From: Bradyrhizobium manausense
GTDB lineage: Bacteria; Pseudomonadota; Alphaproteobacteria; Rhizobiales; Xanthobacteraceae
Assembly (NCBI RefSeq): GCF_018130615.1
Contig: NZ_JAFCKB010000004.1
Location: forward strand, 186,001 to 250,000
Length of the DNA: 64,000 nucleotides
Direction of reading: 5' to 3'
In this document: piece after piece, positions 33,368-42,076 of the stretch
Position numbering within the stretch: the stretch's first letter is position 1
Layout of the letters: each line of letters begins with the position of its first letter
Position numbers and translations under genes: made by a program
The notes under the pieces: model-generated
The model's input: the letters and a program-made list of their open reading frames with translations, nothing else
Told to the model about the DNA's origin: nothing
Database searches by the model: none

Positions 33368-33384
33368 GATGAATGGCTCTGGTA

Positions 33385-34686
33385 TCAATCGACAAAGGAC
33401 GGAACGGGGTGGGCGCTGGCCAGATCCTTCAGCCTGCGAAGCCGCGCCGGATCTACTGAAGCGGTCGGGCCTGCACGCAGGATTGCCGCGACATCGCGAC
33501 CAAGCCCGGTGGCCTCGGCCGTATCGAAGCCACGGATCGTCAGCGCGATGCTGCCGAACCGGAACGCGGTCCGTGGTTCGCCGGCTTGCCCCGGCGCGCG
33601 CATCGCGTTGCCGACGATCCCGTAGGCACCGAGCCCCGCGACCAGTTCCGGCTGCGTCCAGCTTTCGCCGGTGTAGGCCATGATCATGTGCGAGTCCGTG
33701 CCACCGGTGTAGAGTTCGATGCCGCCCTCTTCGAGGCCAGCGCCGAACGCCTTGGCATTCGCGACGACGTCCCGCATGAGCTGCGCAAAGGCCGGACGAG
33801 TGATCATCTCCATCTGCACCGCACGCGCCGCGATCATGTTCGAGGCTGCCGGGCCCTGCAGACCGGGATAGACGGCGGCGTCGATGGCGGCGGCGAAGCG
33901 CTCCCTGGCGAAGACAAAGGCGCCGTTGCGCGGTCCGCAGAGAGTCTTCTGTGTCGACGTCGTGGACACGTCGGAGAATGGTACGGGATTGGCATGAAGG
34001 CCGGCCGCGATCAGCCCAGCCACATGAGCGATGTCGGTGAAGAGCAGTGCGCCGACCTCGTCGGCAATGGCCTTCAATCCGGCGAAGTCGATCTCGCGCG
34101 GATACGACGACGGACCAGCAAGCAGGACGTGCGGCTTCACCTTGCGCGCGAGGTCACGGGCCTGATCCAGATCGACCACGCCGCTGGGGGTGACGCCGAA
34201 CGAGGCCACCTCGCGGTTCGCACCCGTGATGTGGCGCATGGCGCCGTGGCTGACATGGCCGCCGGCGAGCTCGTCGAAGGTGAGCAACCGCGCGCCATCG
34301 GCCGGCAGGATCGCGCGCAGCACGGCCACGTTGGCGATGGTCGAAGAGAGCGCCTGCACGTTGACATATTCGGCGCCGAAAATCGCCTTCGCGCGATTGA
34401 TGGCGAGGTTCTCGATCGCGTCGAGCTCTTCGCAATTGGCGACGCTGCGACGGCCGGGCAGGCCCATCGGGGCACGATTGACGAGATGCGTTCCCTCGAT
34501 CTGTCGCAGTCCGAGCGGCGCGTAGGACGCCGAAGCGATCATGTTGAGGGACGACGTCTCCCTCTTGCGATCCCGGTCGATCAGCGCGACGACATCGGCG
34601 CCGATCTGATGGGCATCGGCGCCAAAGAGAGTGGGCCAGTTGGCGTCAGCTGAATGGGCCTGAACGGCGCCGGTCGAAAATGACAT
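33385..34686 (-). CDS. Divergent serine-hydroxymethyltransferase-fold PLP enzyme lacking canonical catalytic residues
   Basis: A 433-residue relative of GlyA. The PLP lysine is Lys247 in STTSTQKTLCGPRNG, the aspartate stacking on the pyridine is Asp218 (TDIAHVAGL), His144 is in GGHVSHG, and Arg376 (TAFRFGS) corresponds to the carboxylate-binding Arg363 of E. coli GlyA. The segment that is NKYAEGYPGKRYY in GlyA reads NRAPMGLPGRRSV here: Tyr55 becomes Ala72, Glu57 becomes Met74, Tyr64/65 become Ser81/Val82, and His228 becomes Gln246. It therefore should not be a normal folate-dependent SHMT. Another aldolase, decarboxylase, racemase or transaldolase reaction is possible. ATG 34686 has AGAGG upstream. 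Confidence 0.88.
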   Translation of the reverse strand: MSFSTGAVQAHSADANWPTLFGADAHQIGADVVALIDRDRKRETSSLNMIASASYAPLGLRQIEGTHLVNRAPMGLPGRRSVANCEELDAIENLAINRAKAIFGAEYVNVQALSSTIANVAVLRAILPADGARLLTFDELAGGHVSHGAMRHITGANREVASFGVTPSGVVDLDQARDLARKVKPHVLLAGPSSYPREIDFAGLKAIADEVGALLFTDIAHVAGLIAAGLHANPVPFSDVSTTSTQKTLCGPRNGAFVFARERFAAAIDAAVYPGLQGPAASNMIAARAVQMEMITRPAFAQLMRDVVANAKAFGAGLEEGGIELYTGGTDSHMIMAYTGESWTQPELVAGLGAYGIVGNAMRAPGQAGEPRTAFRFGSIALTIRGFDTAEATGLGRDVAAILRAGPTASVDPARLRRLKDLASAHPVPSFVD

Positions 34687-34750
34687 GTGTGATCCTCTTG
34701 CCAGGTGATCGGAATGCGCTTGGTCCGCGCGTGGGGTGGCGCCGGCTCTG

Positions 34751-35545
34751 TCAGTGACGGAGCACGCGCGAGAGAAAGGTTTTGGTTCGTTCATGGGTCG
34801 GCCGGTCGAAGATCTCAGTCGGCGTGCCGATCTCCAGGATGCGTCCGTGATCGATGTAGACGACGCGGTCGGCGACCTCGCGGGCGAAGCCCATCTCGTG
34901 GGTCACGATCATCATCGTCATGCCTTCACGCGCGAGCTCGCGCATGACGTCGAGCACTTCGCCGACCATCTCAGGATCGAGCGCCGAGGTCGGCTCGTCG
35001 AACAGCATGATATGCGGCTCCATCGCGAGTGATCTCGCAATTGCAACGCGCTGCTGCTGACCGCCGGACAATTGCGCCGGAAGCTTGTGAGCATGATCGT
35101 GCAGCCCGACCCGATCGAGCAGACGCAACGCGCTCGCCCTCGCCTCGTCCGGCTTGCGGCCGCGAACGCGGATCGGCGCAATGGCGACATTGTCGATCGC
35201 GCTCATATGCGGAAACAGATTGAACTGCTGGAACACCATGCCGACGCCCTTGCGGATCCTGGCCAGCTCCTTCTCGCCGCCGATCGCGCGATCCGCTTCG
35301 GTCGGCATGTTGAAGCCGTCGACCGTCAGCCGCCCGCTCTGGTACATCTCCAGGCCGTTGACACAGCGGATCAAGGTCGACTTTCCGGAGCCGCTGGCGC
35401 CGATGATGACGACGACCTCGCCGCGACCGACGTCGAGATCGACGTCCTTCAGGACATGAAACGCGCCAAAGGACTTGTTGAGGCGGCCGATGCTGACGAT
35501 GACATCGCGCGACGTTGCGGCTGTCGGAATCTGGATGGCGTTCAT
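34751..35545 (-). CDS. aapP: Amino acid ABC transporter ATP-binding protein (AapP-like)
   Basis: A 264-residue ATPase of the polar amino acid uptake family. Walker A is GASGSGKST (about residues 52-60), the signature is [15 protein letters not shown] (about 153-167), and Walker B is [13 protein letters not shown] (about 174-186). The length is standard. It is the ATPase of the AapJQMP-like system, overlapping the end of the AapM gene by 4 bases. It energises uptake of an L-amino acid or derivative. The SHMT-like gene starts 64 bases further on the same strand. Confidence 0.93.
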   Translation of the reverse strand: MNAIQIPTAATSRDVIVSIGRLNKSFGAFHVLKDVDLDVGRGEVVVIIGASGSGKSTLIRCVNGLEMYQSGRLTVDGFNMPTEADRAIGGEKELARIRKGVGMVFQQFNLFPHMSAIDNVAIAPIRVRGRKPDEARASALRLLDRVGLHDHAHKLPAQLSGGQQQRVAIARSLAMEPHIMLFDEPTSALDPEMVGEVLDVMRELAREGMTMMIVTHEMGFAREVADRVVYIDHGRILEIGTPTEIFDRPTHERTKTFLSRVLRH

Positions 35546-36675
35546 CGTGATCCCCTTGCGAGATGGGCTTCTAATCGGCGCGAGGCGTAGGTGATCGCCC
35601 CGCCGATGGCGAGATAGACGGCGAACAGGAAGACGTAGATTTCGTAGGTCCGGCCGCTGTTCTGGGGATCGGCGAGGATCATCTGTCCGGCGCGCAGGAA
35701 ATCGGTCAGGCCGATGATGAAGACCAAAGTCGCGCCGTTGAAGATGTCGAGGATCTGTCCGACCAGCGAGGGAACGACAACCCGCAGCGCCTGCGGCAAG
35801 ACGATATCAACGTTGAGCGTCCAGCTGCTCATCGCGAGCGATTTCGCCGCCTCGATCTGGCCTTTCGGAACCGCCTGAAGTCCGCTGCGGACATATTCGG
35901 CGACATAGGCCGCGAAGAAGAGCGCAAAACCGGCCATGCCGCGCAGCAGACCCGGAACGGACGTATCCGGCGCCAGCAGCGGCACGATGATCCAAATCCA
36001 GTAAACGACGAGGATCAACGGCACCGACCGCATCGTCTCGATATAGGCGGTCGAGATCACGCGCAGGCTGGTGATGCGGCTTTGCCGGCCGAGCGCGAGC
36101 AGGATGCCGAACGGCAGGGTCAGGATCGAGACCGCGATCGTCAGGACGACGCTGAGCAGCAGACCACCCCAGACCTCGAAGCCCGGCGGCGAGAGCACGA
36201 CGAAGACGGCGACCACGCCCGCGAGGAGTCCTGACAGCACGATGCGCTGGTCCACAGCCGAACGCTGGGTGCCGATCCAGGCGGCGATGCCGAGCGCAGC
36301 GCAAGCCGCGGTGAGCATGCCGGAATGCACGTCGATCGCGGCTGCCAACGCCGCCGCGATCAGGATCGCGACCGACGCGACGGCCGTCAGCGCCGCGCGG
36401 CCCGGGCGCAGCGAAAGGCCGAGGCCCGCGCCGAACATCGCGCAGAGCGTCGCAACGGAGAACCATGCCCGCCACAACTGGCCGGCCGGATAGATGCCGG
36501 TCATCAGCACCTTGAAGCTGCCGCCGACGACCTGCCAATGCGCCTCGATCAGCGCCCAGTGGGCAAAGGCATAGACCGCCCAGGCCAGCATCGGGATGAC
36601 GACGAGCGAAAGTGCTGTATCGAACGGCTTGGCGAACAGATTGCGGTGGACCCACCGCAGCGCGACCGTGGTCAT
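35542..36675 (-). CDS. aapM: Amino acid ABC transporter permease (AapM-like)
   Basis: A 377-residue inner-membrane permease of the His/Glu/Gln type. It is longer than an average amino acid permease because it carries the extra N-terminal transmembrane block typical of AapM/BztC proteins (about residues 25-170). The conserved permease core (about 170-375) includes [15 protein letters not shown] and the EAA loop [15 protein letters not shown]. Its 3' end overlaps the AapP start, and its start overlaps the AapQ end by 4 bases (ATGA), so the three are translationally coupled. The ATG at 36675 is chosen because the longer frame (to 36981) runs into the AapQ gene. Confidence 0.9.
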   Translation of the reverse strand: MTTVALRWVHRNLFAKPFDTALSLVVIPMLAWAVYAFAHWALIEAHWQVVGGSFKVLMTGIYPAGQLWRAWFSVATLCAMFGAGLGLSLRPGRAALTAVASVAILIAAALAAAIDVHSGMLTAACAALGIAAWIGTQRSAVDQRIVLSGLLAGVVAVFVVLSPPGFEVWGGLLLSVVLTIAVSILTLPFGILLALGRQSRITSLRVISTAYIETMRSVPLILVVYWIWIIVPLLAPDTSVPGLLRGMAGFALFFAAYVAEYVRSGLQAVPKGQIEAAKSLAMSSWTLNVDIVLPQALRVVVPSLVGQILDIFNGATLVFIIGLTDFLRAGQMILADPQNSGRTYEIYVFLFAVYLAIGGAITYASRRLEAHLARGSR

Positions 36676-37865
36676 CGCCCCCTCCGTCCATTGACGCGTG
36701 CATTGATGCCGTTCACGCAGGCGCTGATGATCCAGCTTAGTGCGAGGTACGTCAGCATCACGATCACGACGCCTTCGAGGTTTCGCCCGGTCTGGTTCGA
36801 GACGGTGCCGTAGACGTTGAACAGATCCGGAAAGCCGATGGCGATCCCGAGCGAGGTGTCCTTGGTCAGGCTGATGTAGCGGTTGGCGAGCGACGGCAGG
36901 ACGATCCGGAAGACTTGGGGAAGGATGATGTCGCGCAGCGTATGGGAACGCGACAATCCGAGCGAGGCCGAGGCCTCCCATTGTCCCTTCGGCAGGGACT
37001 CGATCGCGCCGCGGACGATCTCGGCGACATAGGCGGAGCTGTTGACGACGATCGCAAGGAGCAGTGCCGTCATCTCCGGTGAAATGGCAAAGCCTCCGCG
37101 CGCGCCGAACCGGGTCGCGACCGGAAGGTCAAGGCCAAGCGGAAAACCGATGAAGGCGGCTGCCATCAGGGCCGAGATCGCCGCTGCCAAGAGGATCAAC
37201 CGGAGTCGCAATCCACGCAGAACCAGGCAGGCGACGACCAGTGCAACGGCAGCGACGAGCAATCCCCATGACGCAGCGCCGGCACGCTCGGAGATCGCAA
37301 GGCCGGGAAAGAACACACCCGAACGACTGGCAAGCAGGCCGCCGAACCAGTTCGACGCGGCATTGGCGGGAGGAAACCGCAGGACCACGGCGAAATACCA
37401 GAACACGATCTGGATCAGCAGCGGCGTGTTGCGGATGGCTTCGACCAATCCAAAGCAGAGATTGCGCACCAGCCAGTTCGTCGACAGCCGGCCGATGCCA
37501 ACCAGCGTGCCGAACATGGTGCAGAGCACGATCGCCGAGAGCGCGACCTTGAGCGAATTCCATAGGCCCGCCAGCAGGGCCTGCAGATTGGTGTGCGTGG
37601 GGGAGAAAGGCTCCAGATCCGGCCAGTGGCCCACGAACGAGGGCACGACCCCTTCGCTGAGAGAAAAGTTCGCAACGTTGCCGAGATAGCCGAACGAGAA
37701 CTGGATGCCCTTGCGAGCCAGTGCCTCGCGGACGGCGAGGCCGAGCCAAATGACGAGCCCTGCCACCACGAGAACGATCGCAGCCTGAAACAACCATTTG
37801 GACGCAATCAGCAGGCCGCGACGCGCGGGCGGGATGCTGTGATATTCGGCGATCTCTGTGCTCAC
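36672..37865 (-). CDS. aapQ: Amino acid ABC transporter permease (AapQ-like)
   Basis: A 397-residue inner-membrane permease, the AapQ partner of AapM. Like AapQ/BztB it has a long periplasmic or membrane insertion before the C-terminal permease core. Conserved features are the EAIRNTPLLIQIVFWYFAVVL segment (seen as EAIRNTPLLIQIVFW) and the EAA loop SLPKGQWEASASLGLS, near residue 315. The start is GTG at 37865, with GGGAGGG upstream; this gives the usual Aap length and excludes a longer frame to 37955. A perfect hairpin (37883-37906) separates it from the AapJ gene. Confidence 0.9.
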   Translation of the reverse strand: MSTEIAEYHSIPPARRGLLIASKWLFQAAIVLVVAGLVIWLGLAVREALARKGIQFSFGYLGNVANFSLSEGVVPSFVGHWPDLEPFSPTHTNLQALLAGLWNSLKVALSAIVLCTMFGTLVGIGRLSTNWLVRNLCFGLVEAIRNTPLLIQIVFWYFAVVLRFPPANAASNWFGGLLASRSGVFFPGLAISERAGAASWGLLVAAVALVVACLVLRGLRLRLILLAAAISALMAAAFIGFPLGLDLPVATRFGARGGFAISPEMTALLLAIVVNSSAYVAEIVRGAIESLPKGQWEASASLGLSRSHTLRDIILPQVFRIVLPSLANRYISLTKDTSLGIAIGFPDLFNVYGTVSNQTGRNLEGVVIVMLTYLALSWIISACVNGINARVNGRRGR

Positions 37866-37882
37866 GACGCCCTCCCGAGATC

Positions 37883-37906
37883 GGGGCGAGCCGACCGGCT
37901 CGCCCC
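37883..37906 (-). other. Perfect hairpin between the AapJ-like and AapQ-like genes
   Basis: GGGGCGAGCC (37883-37892) and GGCTCGCCCC (37897-37906) form a 10-bp perfect stem with a 4-base loop in the 47-base gap. There is no T-run, so it is probably an mRNA-stabilising or partial-attenuation structure rather than a full terminator. Confidence 0.65.
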
Positions 37907-37912
37907 ATGTGC

Positions 37913-38941
37913 TCAGTTCCACGGAGGCGAGTACTCGGCGCCGCCCTTGGTCCACATGGCATTGGGCGTGCCGGCACGATCGATGAAGTATGGCGTCTTG
38001 GGTCCGAGATTGCGATCGTAGATCTCGCCGTAATTGCCGACCGACTTGATCATGCTGGCGACGAAATCGTCAGCGACGCCGAAATCCTTGCCGAAACCGT
38101 CCTTCACGCCGAGGAATTTCTGCACGAAGGCGCTCTCGTCCTTCATCCTGTCGGACAGATTGGCTGTCGTGATGTCCCATTCTTCCGCCTGGAACAGCGC
38201 GAAGGTCGCCCAGCGCAGGAGATTGCGCCATTTGGAATCGTTGGCGATCACGAAGCCGGCGAACGGCGACTTGTTCAGCGTCTCGGGCAGGATCGTGTAA
38301 TCGTCCGGCTTTCCGGAGTTGCCGCGCCACGCCGCGAGCGCGGATTTGTCCGTCGACATCGCGTTGCAGCGGTCGCTCTGGAGCGCACCAAACAGCTTCT
38401 CGAGATTCTCGAAGGTGAGCACCTTGGTGGTCTTGAAGCCGCGCTGGCGAACGAAGGCGGCGAGCGTGGCTTCGGTGCCGGAGCCCTGCGTCGTGCAGAT
38501 CGTCGCGCCGTCCAGCTCCGCGACGGATTTCACACCGGACGCAGCTTTCACCATCATGCCGGTGCCGTCGTAGAAATTGATCGGCAGGAAATCGATGCCG
38601 ATCGCCGACTCGCGCACCGGCTTGATGGTCGTATGAGCAAAGACGACATCGGCCTGCCCGGTCTGCAGGGCGTTGAAGCGGCTCTTGTCGGTGACGATGA
38701 CGAAGTTGACCTTGCTGGCGTCGCCGAGAACGGCAGCGGCCATGGCGCGGCAGAAATCGGCATCCAACCCTTCGATCTTGCCGGTCTTGGTGTTGAGATA
38801 GCCGAAGCCCGGGGCCGTGTTGTCGGTGCCGCAGTTGAGGATGCCGCGCTGCTTGACGTTGTCGAGAACGGAGGCGGAAGCACCGCTCGCCCACAGCGAT
38901 GCTGCGGCAAGCGCAGCGACCAGAAATTTGAAACGAGCCAT
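37913..38941 (-). CDS. aapJ: Amino acid ABC transporter substrate-binding protein (AapJ-like)
   Basis: A 342-residue periplasmic amino-acid-binding protein. The signal peptide is residues 1-24 (LVAALAAASLWASGASA-S). The mature protein begins VLDNVKQRGILNCGTDNTAPGFG and continues with the AapJ/BztA pattern GLDADFCRAMAAAVLGDASKV. Length matches the general L-amino-acid binding proteins of rhizobia (about 340 residues). First gene of the aap-like operon. It is divergent from a LysR gene across 191 bases with an AT-rich block (39063-39100). Ligand selectivity cannot be read directly, but the downstream enzymes suggest a specialised amino acid rather than broad uptake. Confidence 0.93.
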   Translation of the reverse strand: MARFKFLVAALAAASLWASGASASVLDNVKQRGILNCGTDNTAPGFGYLNTKTGKIEGLDADFCRAMAAAVLGDASKVNFVIVTDKSRFNALQTGQADVVFAHTTIKPVRESAIGIDFLPINFYDGTGMMVKAASGVKSVAELDGATICTTQGSGTEATLAAFVRQRGFKTTKVLTFENLEKLFGALQSDRCNAMSTDKSALAAWRGNSGKPDDYTILPETLNKSPFAGFVIANDSKWRNLLRWATFALFQAEEWDITTANLSDRMKDESAFVQKFLGVKDGFGKDFGVADDFVASMIKSVGNYGEIYDRNLGPKTPYFIDRAGTPNAMWTKGGAEYSPPWN

Positions 38942-39132
38942 TCGAAACCCCTCTGTTGCCGTCGTCCCACGTGTCTCAGCCGGGCTTGGGATGTGCTCCT
39001 CTTGTGAAGACCCGAACTGCTCTGAGGAATGAGGCTACTGCCGCAAAACAATTCTGGTCTACTTAATTAATTTCGCTATATACATTAGAATAAATGCATG
39101 ATTGTGTCCTGAGCACTTTTTGGAGCTGACGG

Positions 39133-40041
39133 ATGGATTTCGCCCGACTCCGCACCCTTCGTGAGCTTTCGCTGCGAAAAACAATGGCAGCGGTGGCCGA
39201 AGCCTTGCTGATCTCTCCGTCGGCCGTTTCGCAGCAAATCGCGCAGCTCGAAGACGAGACCGGAGTTGAACTGGTCGAACGCAGGGGCCGCGGCGTGCGG
39301 CTGACGCCGGCGGGACAGCGTCTGGTGGATCATGCCGGGCGGGTCATTGGCATTCTGGAGGAAGCGAAGACCGACCTCGCGGAGCTGAAGAAGACCGTCG
39401 CCGGCGAACTGCGCGTCTCGGCGTTTCCCTCGGTCGCCGCATCCCTGATTCCGCCAACGATCCGGGCGATGTCGGCTCGCTTCCCCGATCTGGTGACGAT
39501 CTTCGAGGAGTTGGAGCCCGACGACAGCCTCGCGGCTTTGCGCGCGTGGCAGACGGACGTCGCCATTGTCGACGACCTGACCACATCAGCAAGTCTCTCG
39601 GAGACACAGGTCGAGATGCTGCATCTTCTGGACGACCACCTGCACGTCCTGCTGCCGCGCGACCATCCGCTGGCGGAGCGGCCTCACCTCACCTTGCCGG
39701 AGTTGGCGACGGAACGATGGGTGCTCGACACGACGTCCGCCACCTATTCGGACGTGATTGTCGGCGCCTGTCGCAATGCCGGCTTCGATCCCATCGTCAA
39801 TGCGCGCTGCCACAGTTTCGAAGTTGTCCGGGCCATGGTCGAGGCGGGCTGCTCGGTCTCGATCAATCCGGGGCTGCGTGGGCGCGATCATATCGGCACG
39901 CTACGCCTCAAGGAGATCAAGCCGATCATCACGCGACGGATATTCGCGGCGTTTCGCACCGGTGAAAGGCGCAATCCAGCGATCGCCGAGTTCGTCAAAG
40001 AGCTTCAGGCGGTGGCGACGGCGATGACGGCTCAGCGGTGA
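39133..40041 (+). CDS. LysR-family transcriptional regulator of the aap-like locus
   Basis: A 302-residue LysR regulator. The winged helix covers residues 1-65 (LRTLRELSLRKTMAAVAEALLISPSAVSQQIAQLE; seen in parts), and the effector-binding domain about 90-295. It is divergent from the aapJ-like gene, the usual arrangement for a LysR activator controlling the neighbouring operon. The likely effector is the transported amino acid or its product (inference). The intergenic region is AT-rich with TTAATTAATTT near 39063, where LysR boxes (T-N11-A) would be expected. Confidence 0.92.
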   Translation: MDFARLRTLRELSLRKTMAAVAEALLISPSAVSQQIAQLEDETGVELVERRGRGVRLTPAGQRLVDHAGRVIGILEEAKTDLAELKKTVAGELRVSAFPSVAASLIPPTIRAMSARFPDLVTIFEELEPDDSLAALRAWQTDVAIVDDLTTSASLSETQVEMLHLLDDHLHVLLPRDHPLAERPHLTLPELATERWVLDTTSATYSDVIVGACRNAGFDPIVNARCHSFEVVRAMVEAGCSVSINPGLRGRDHIGTLRLKEIKPIITRRIFAAFRTGERRNPAIAEFVKELQAVATAMTAQR

Positions 40042-40071
40042 GCACCGCAAGCCAAGCGCATTCTGCAGCCA

Positions 40072-40551
40072 TCAAGCCAGATCATAGACCATGATGACGC
40101 GCGTCTTACCGAGATATTCGAGCTCCTCGATCGGCCGCCAGTGGCGAGACGCATAATAGCCCGGCAAGGTCCCCGACGTGTAGAGATAGAGCCGTTGATA
40201 GCCCAACTTCGCAGCGCTAGCGACAGCAGCATCAATGAGCGCGTTTCCAACCCCTTGGCTCCGCTCATTACCAGGCACGAACAGCTGCGCCATCCATGGC
40301 GAAAGTGCAGGACGTATCGTCATCTCGCTGGCGAGCAGATTGACTGAGCCAACGAACGTCGTGCCACGCCGTGCGACCAGTACTTCCGGCAATTGGCCGG
40401 AACGAGCCGCACGGCAAAGAAACTGCTCGTAGTCTGCGGCCAAGCCGTAGCCCGTCAGCGGTCCCCAGAACGCGAATTGAAGTGAAGCGATTGTTTTCGG
40501 CAGGCCTGCCTCCTCGGTCAGGCGAACGATTTCAAAAGGGTCTGCATCCAT
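40072..40551 (-). CDS. GNAT-family N-acetyltransferase
   Basis: A 159-residue acetyltransferase. The acetyl-CoA-binding region is AQLFVPGNERSQGVGNALIDAA (the R-x2-G-x-G/A core being RSQGVG), followed by the C-terminal GYQRLYLYTSGTLPGYYASRHW strand-helix, in which the Tyr could act as the general acid. The acceptor is unknown. It is convergent with the LysR gene and is not clearly part of the aap-like operon. It is complete in length. Confidence 0.88.
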   Translation of the reverse strand: MDADPFEIVRLTEEAGLPKTIASLQFAFWGPLTGYGLAADYEQFLCRAARSGQLPEVLVARRGTTFVGSVNLLASEMTIRPALSPWMAQLFVPGNERSQGVGNALIDAAVASAAKLGYQRLYLYTSGTLPGYYASRHWRPIEELEYLGKTRVIMVYDLA

Positions 40552-40710
40552 ATGGAAACATTGGTTTCAAGACGCGTGGCATCACTCTAAATGCATGCGA
40601 TGCATATCCCCTAGTCACGGATTGTTGCCGATCTCGTCACCGCCACCGGGTCTTGCGGCGGATCAACTGCCTAATGCCCTTGCCGCCACGAAACCATTGC
40701 GGTGATTGAT

Positions 40711-40954
40711 ATGAGCGATGTAGCAACAAACCTGCCATCTGGCGCCCAACTCTTGGGACGCGAATGGCTCGGCTTCGACGAGAGCGGGTGCACTGATCCG
40801 CTTCCAGGCTCAGCCCACCTTCACCAACACGGCGCGGGCACGGGTGATCGAGCAGACGGAGCGCGACATGGTCGTGCAGGCCGAACTCATCGATGCCGAG
40901 GGCGTCACGGTCGCCGATGCAATTGCGCGGCTGCGCATTCTTGCAAAGGCATAA
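40711..40954 (+). pseudogene. Remnant of a PaaI-type hotdog thioesterase gene
   Basis: The frame starting ATG 40711 reads MSDVATNLPSGAQLLGREWL, then GFDESG, as in PaaI-family thioesterases. At about 40784 the reading must shift by +1 to continue ALIRFQAQPTFTN and then TARARVIEQTERDMVVQAEL with the ending DAEGVTVADAIARLRILAKA and stop at 40952. The middle of the domain, including the conserved HGG active-site segment (usually TVQGG or HGG), is missing. Normal family length is about 130-150 residues against about 80 left here. A frameshift plus an internal deletion is the simplest reading, so no active enzyme is made. Confidence 0.7.
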
Positions 40955-40984
40955 ATCTTGCCGCCCGCGCACGCCGATGCAGCC

Positions 40985-41884
40985 TCAGTCCCGCTCCTTC
41001 CGCGCCCGATACAGGCTCGGCGTCGTGCCGACCGCCTTGCGGAAGGCGCGGTTGAAATTGGCCTGCGACGAGAAGCCCGTGGCATAGGCGATGTCGACCA
41101 GCGGGCGATCGCTGGTCAACAGCAGCCGCTTGGCGAGATCGAGGCGCTGGCGGCTGATATATTCGTGCGGCGCAGTGCCGGTTGCCGCCTTGAAGCTGCG
41201 GGAGAAGTGTGCCGGGCTCATGCAGGCCACCGATGCGAGATCCTTCACCGTCACGTCGCGTTCGACGGAATCGTCGATGAACTCCGTCACACGCAGCAGC
41301 CGCTTGGCATCGAGCGGCTTCTGAACGGCGTAGGATTGCCTGAGACGAACGGACGTCGCCGAGTAGGCGTGCACCAGATGCGCCGACAACGCGCGCCCGA
41401 GGCTTTCGATCAGCAGCCGGCCGGTGGAGGTCTCCTGTTCAAGCTCCTTCAGGATCCGATCCGCGACATGCTCGATGAACATGTCCTGGTCGATGCTCTC
41501 GTAGCGGATCGTGATTCCCGACGGGTCGATATCGAGATCCCTGAGCATGGTGTCGTCGAACGGCTTGCCGGGCAGAAAGAGATGCAGGCATTCCTGCATC
41601 TGGCTCTCGACACGGATGAAGTCTTCGCGGATGCCGGCCGGGCAGAGCCATACGGTGCCCTTCCTGCCGAAAGTGCGCTGCCGCATGCCCGCGCCTTCAC
41701 GATCGACGACCGAGTTGCCGCGCAGCAGGATCGCGATCTCGGTGTCACGCGGCAATTGCGGCGGCAGATCGCCCGGCTCGTGGCTCCATCGCTCGGCGAG
41801 GAGATGCCCCCATCGCCGATCGTTGGACGTCTGAAGCATTCTGCCGGTAACATATTTATCGACAGAATTGCCGAGCATACCCAT
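40985..41884 (-). CDS. AraC-family transcriptional regulator
   Basis: A 299-residue AraC/XylS regulator. Residues about 1-190 form an effector or dimerisation domain of no obvious named type, and the C-terminal 100 residues hold two helix-turn-helix motifs (VTVKDLASVACMSPAHFSRSFKAATG and VDIAYATGFSSQANFNRAFRKAVG, here separated at a normal spacing). The ATG at 41884 has GGAGA 7 bases before it; the longer frame running antisense into the molybdoenzyme gene is not real. It is divergent from the molybdoenzyme operon (42077), 192 bases away, and is the likely activator of it. Confidence 0.9.
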   Translation of the reverse strand: MGMLGNSVDKYVTGRMLQTSNDRRWGHLLAERWSHEPGDLPPQLPRDTEIAILLRGNSVVDREGAGMRQRTFGRKGTVWLCPAGIREDFIRVESQMQECLHLFLPGKPFDDTMLRDLDIDPSGITIRYESIDQDMFIEHVADRILKELEQETSTGRLLIESLGRALSAHLVHAYSATSVRLRQSYAVQKPLDAKRLLRVTEFIDDSVERDVTVKDLASVACMSPAHFSRSFKAATGTAPHEYISRQRLDLAKRLLLTSDRPLVDIAYATGFSSQANFNRAFRKAVGTTPSLYRARKERD

Positions 41885-42076
41885 CGTGAATCTCCGCCAG
41901 ATAGCGCGATGTGGGTAAGGAGTATTGCCGGGTCCAGCAATTAGCATGCCAGACATCCGGCCGGCCGTCCACCAACCGAGAGCAGTCCGGGACAACAACA
42001 CCGCACGTTTTGAAAAGCCAGCCCGCCCCCGGCCGCCGCATCCTCGGCCCCGTTGAATCGGGAAGCGGAGAGACCC

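Noticed and set aside
33367-35545. Glycine riboswitch in front of the SHMT-like gene
   Set aside because: The gaps between the genes are 17 and 64 bases and show no conserved aptamer core, so no riboswitch is called.
40637-40972. 111-codon minus-strand open frame
   Set aside because: It is antisense to the thioesterase remnant; no start signal or family.
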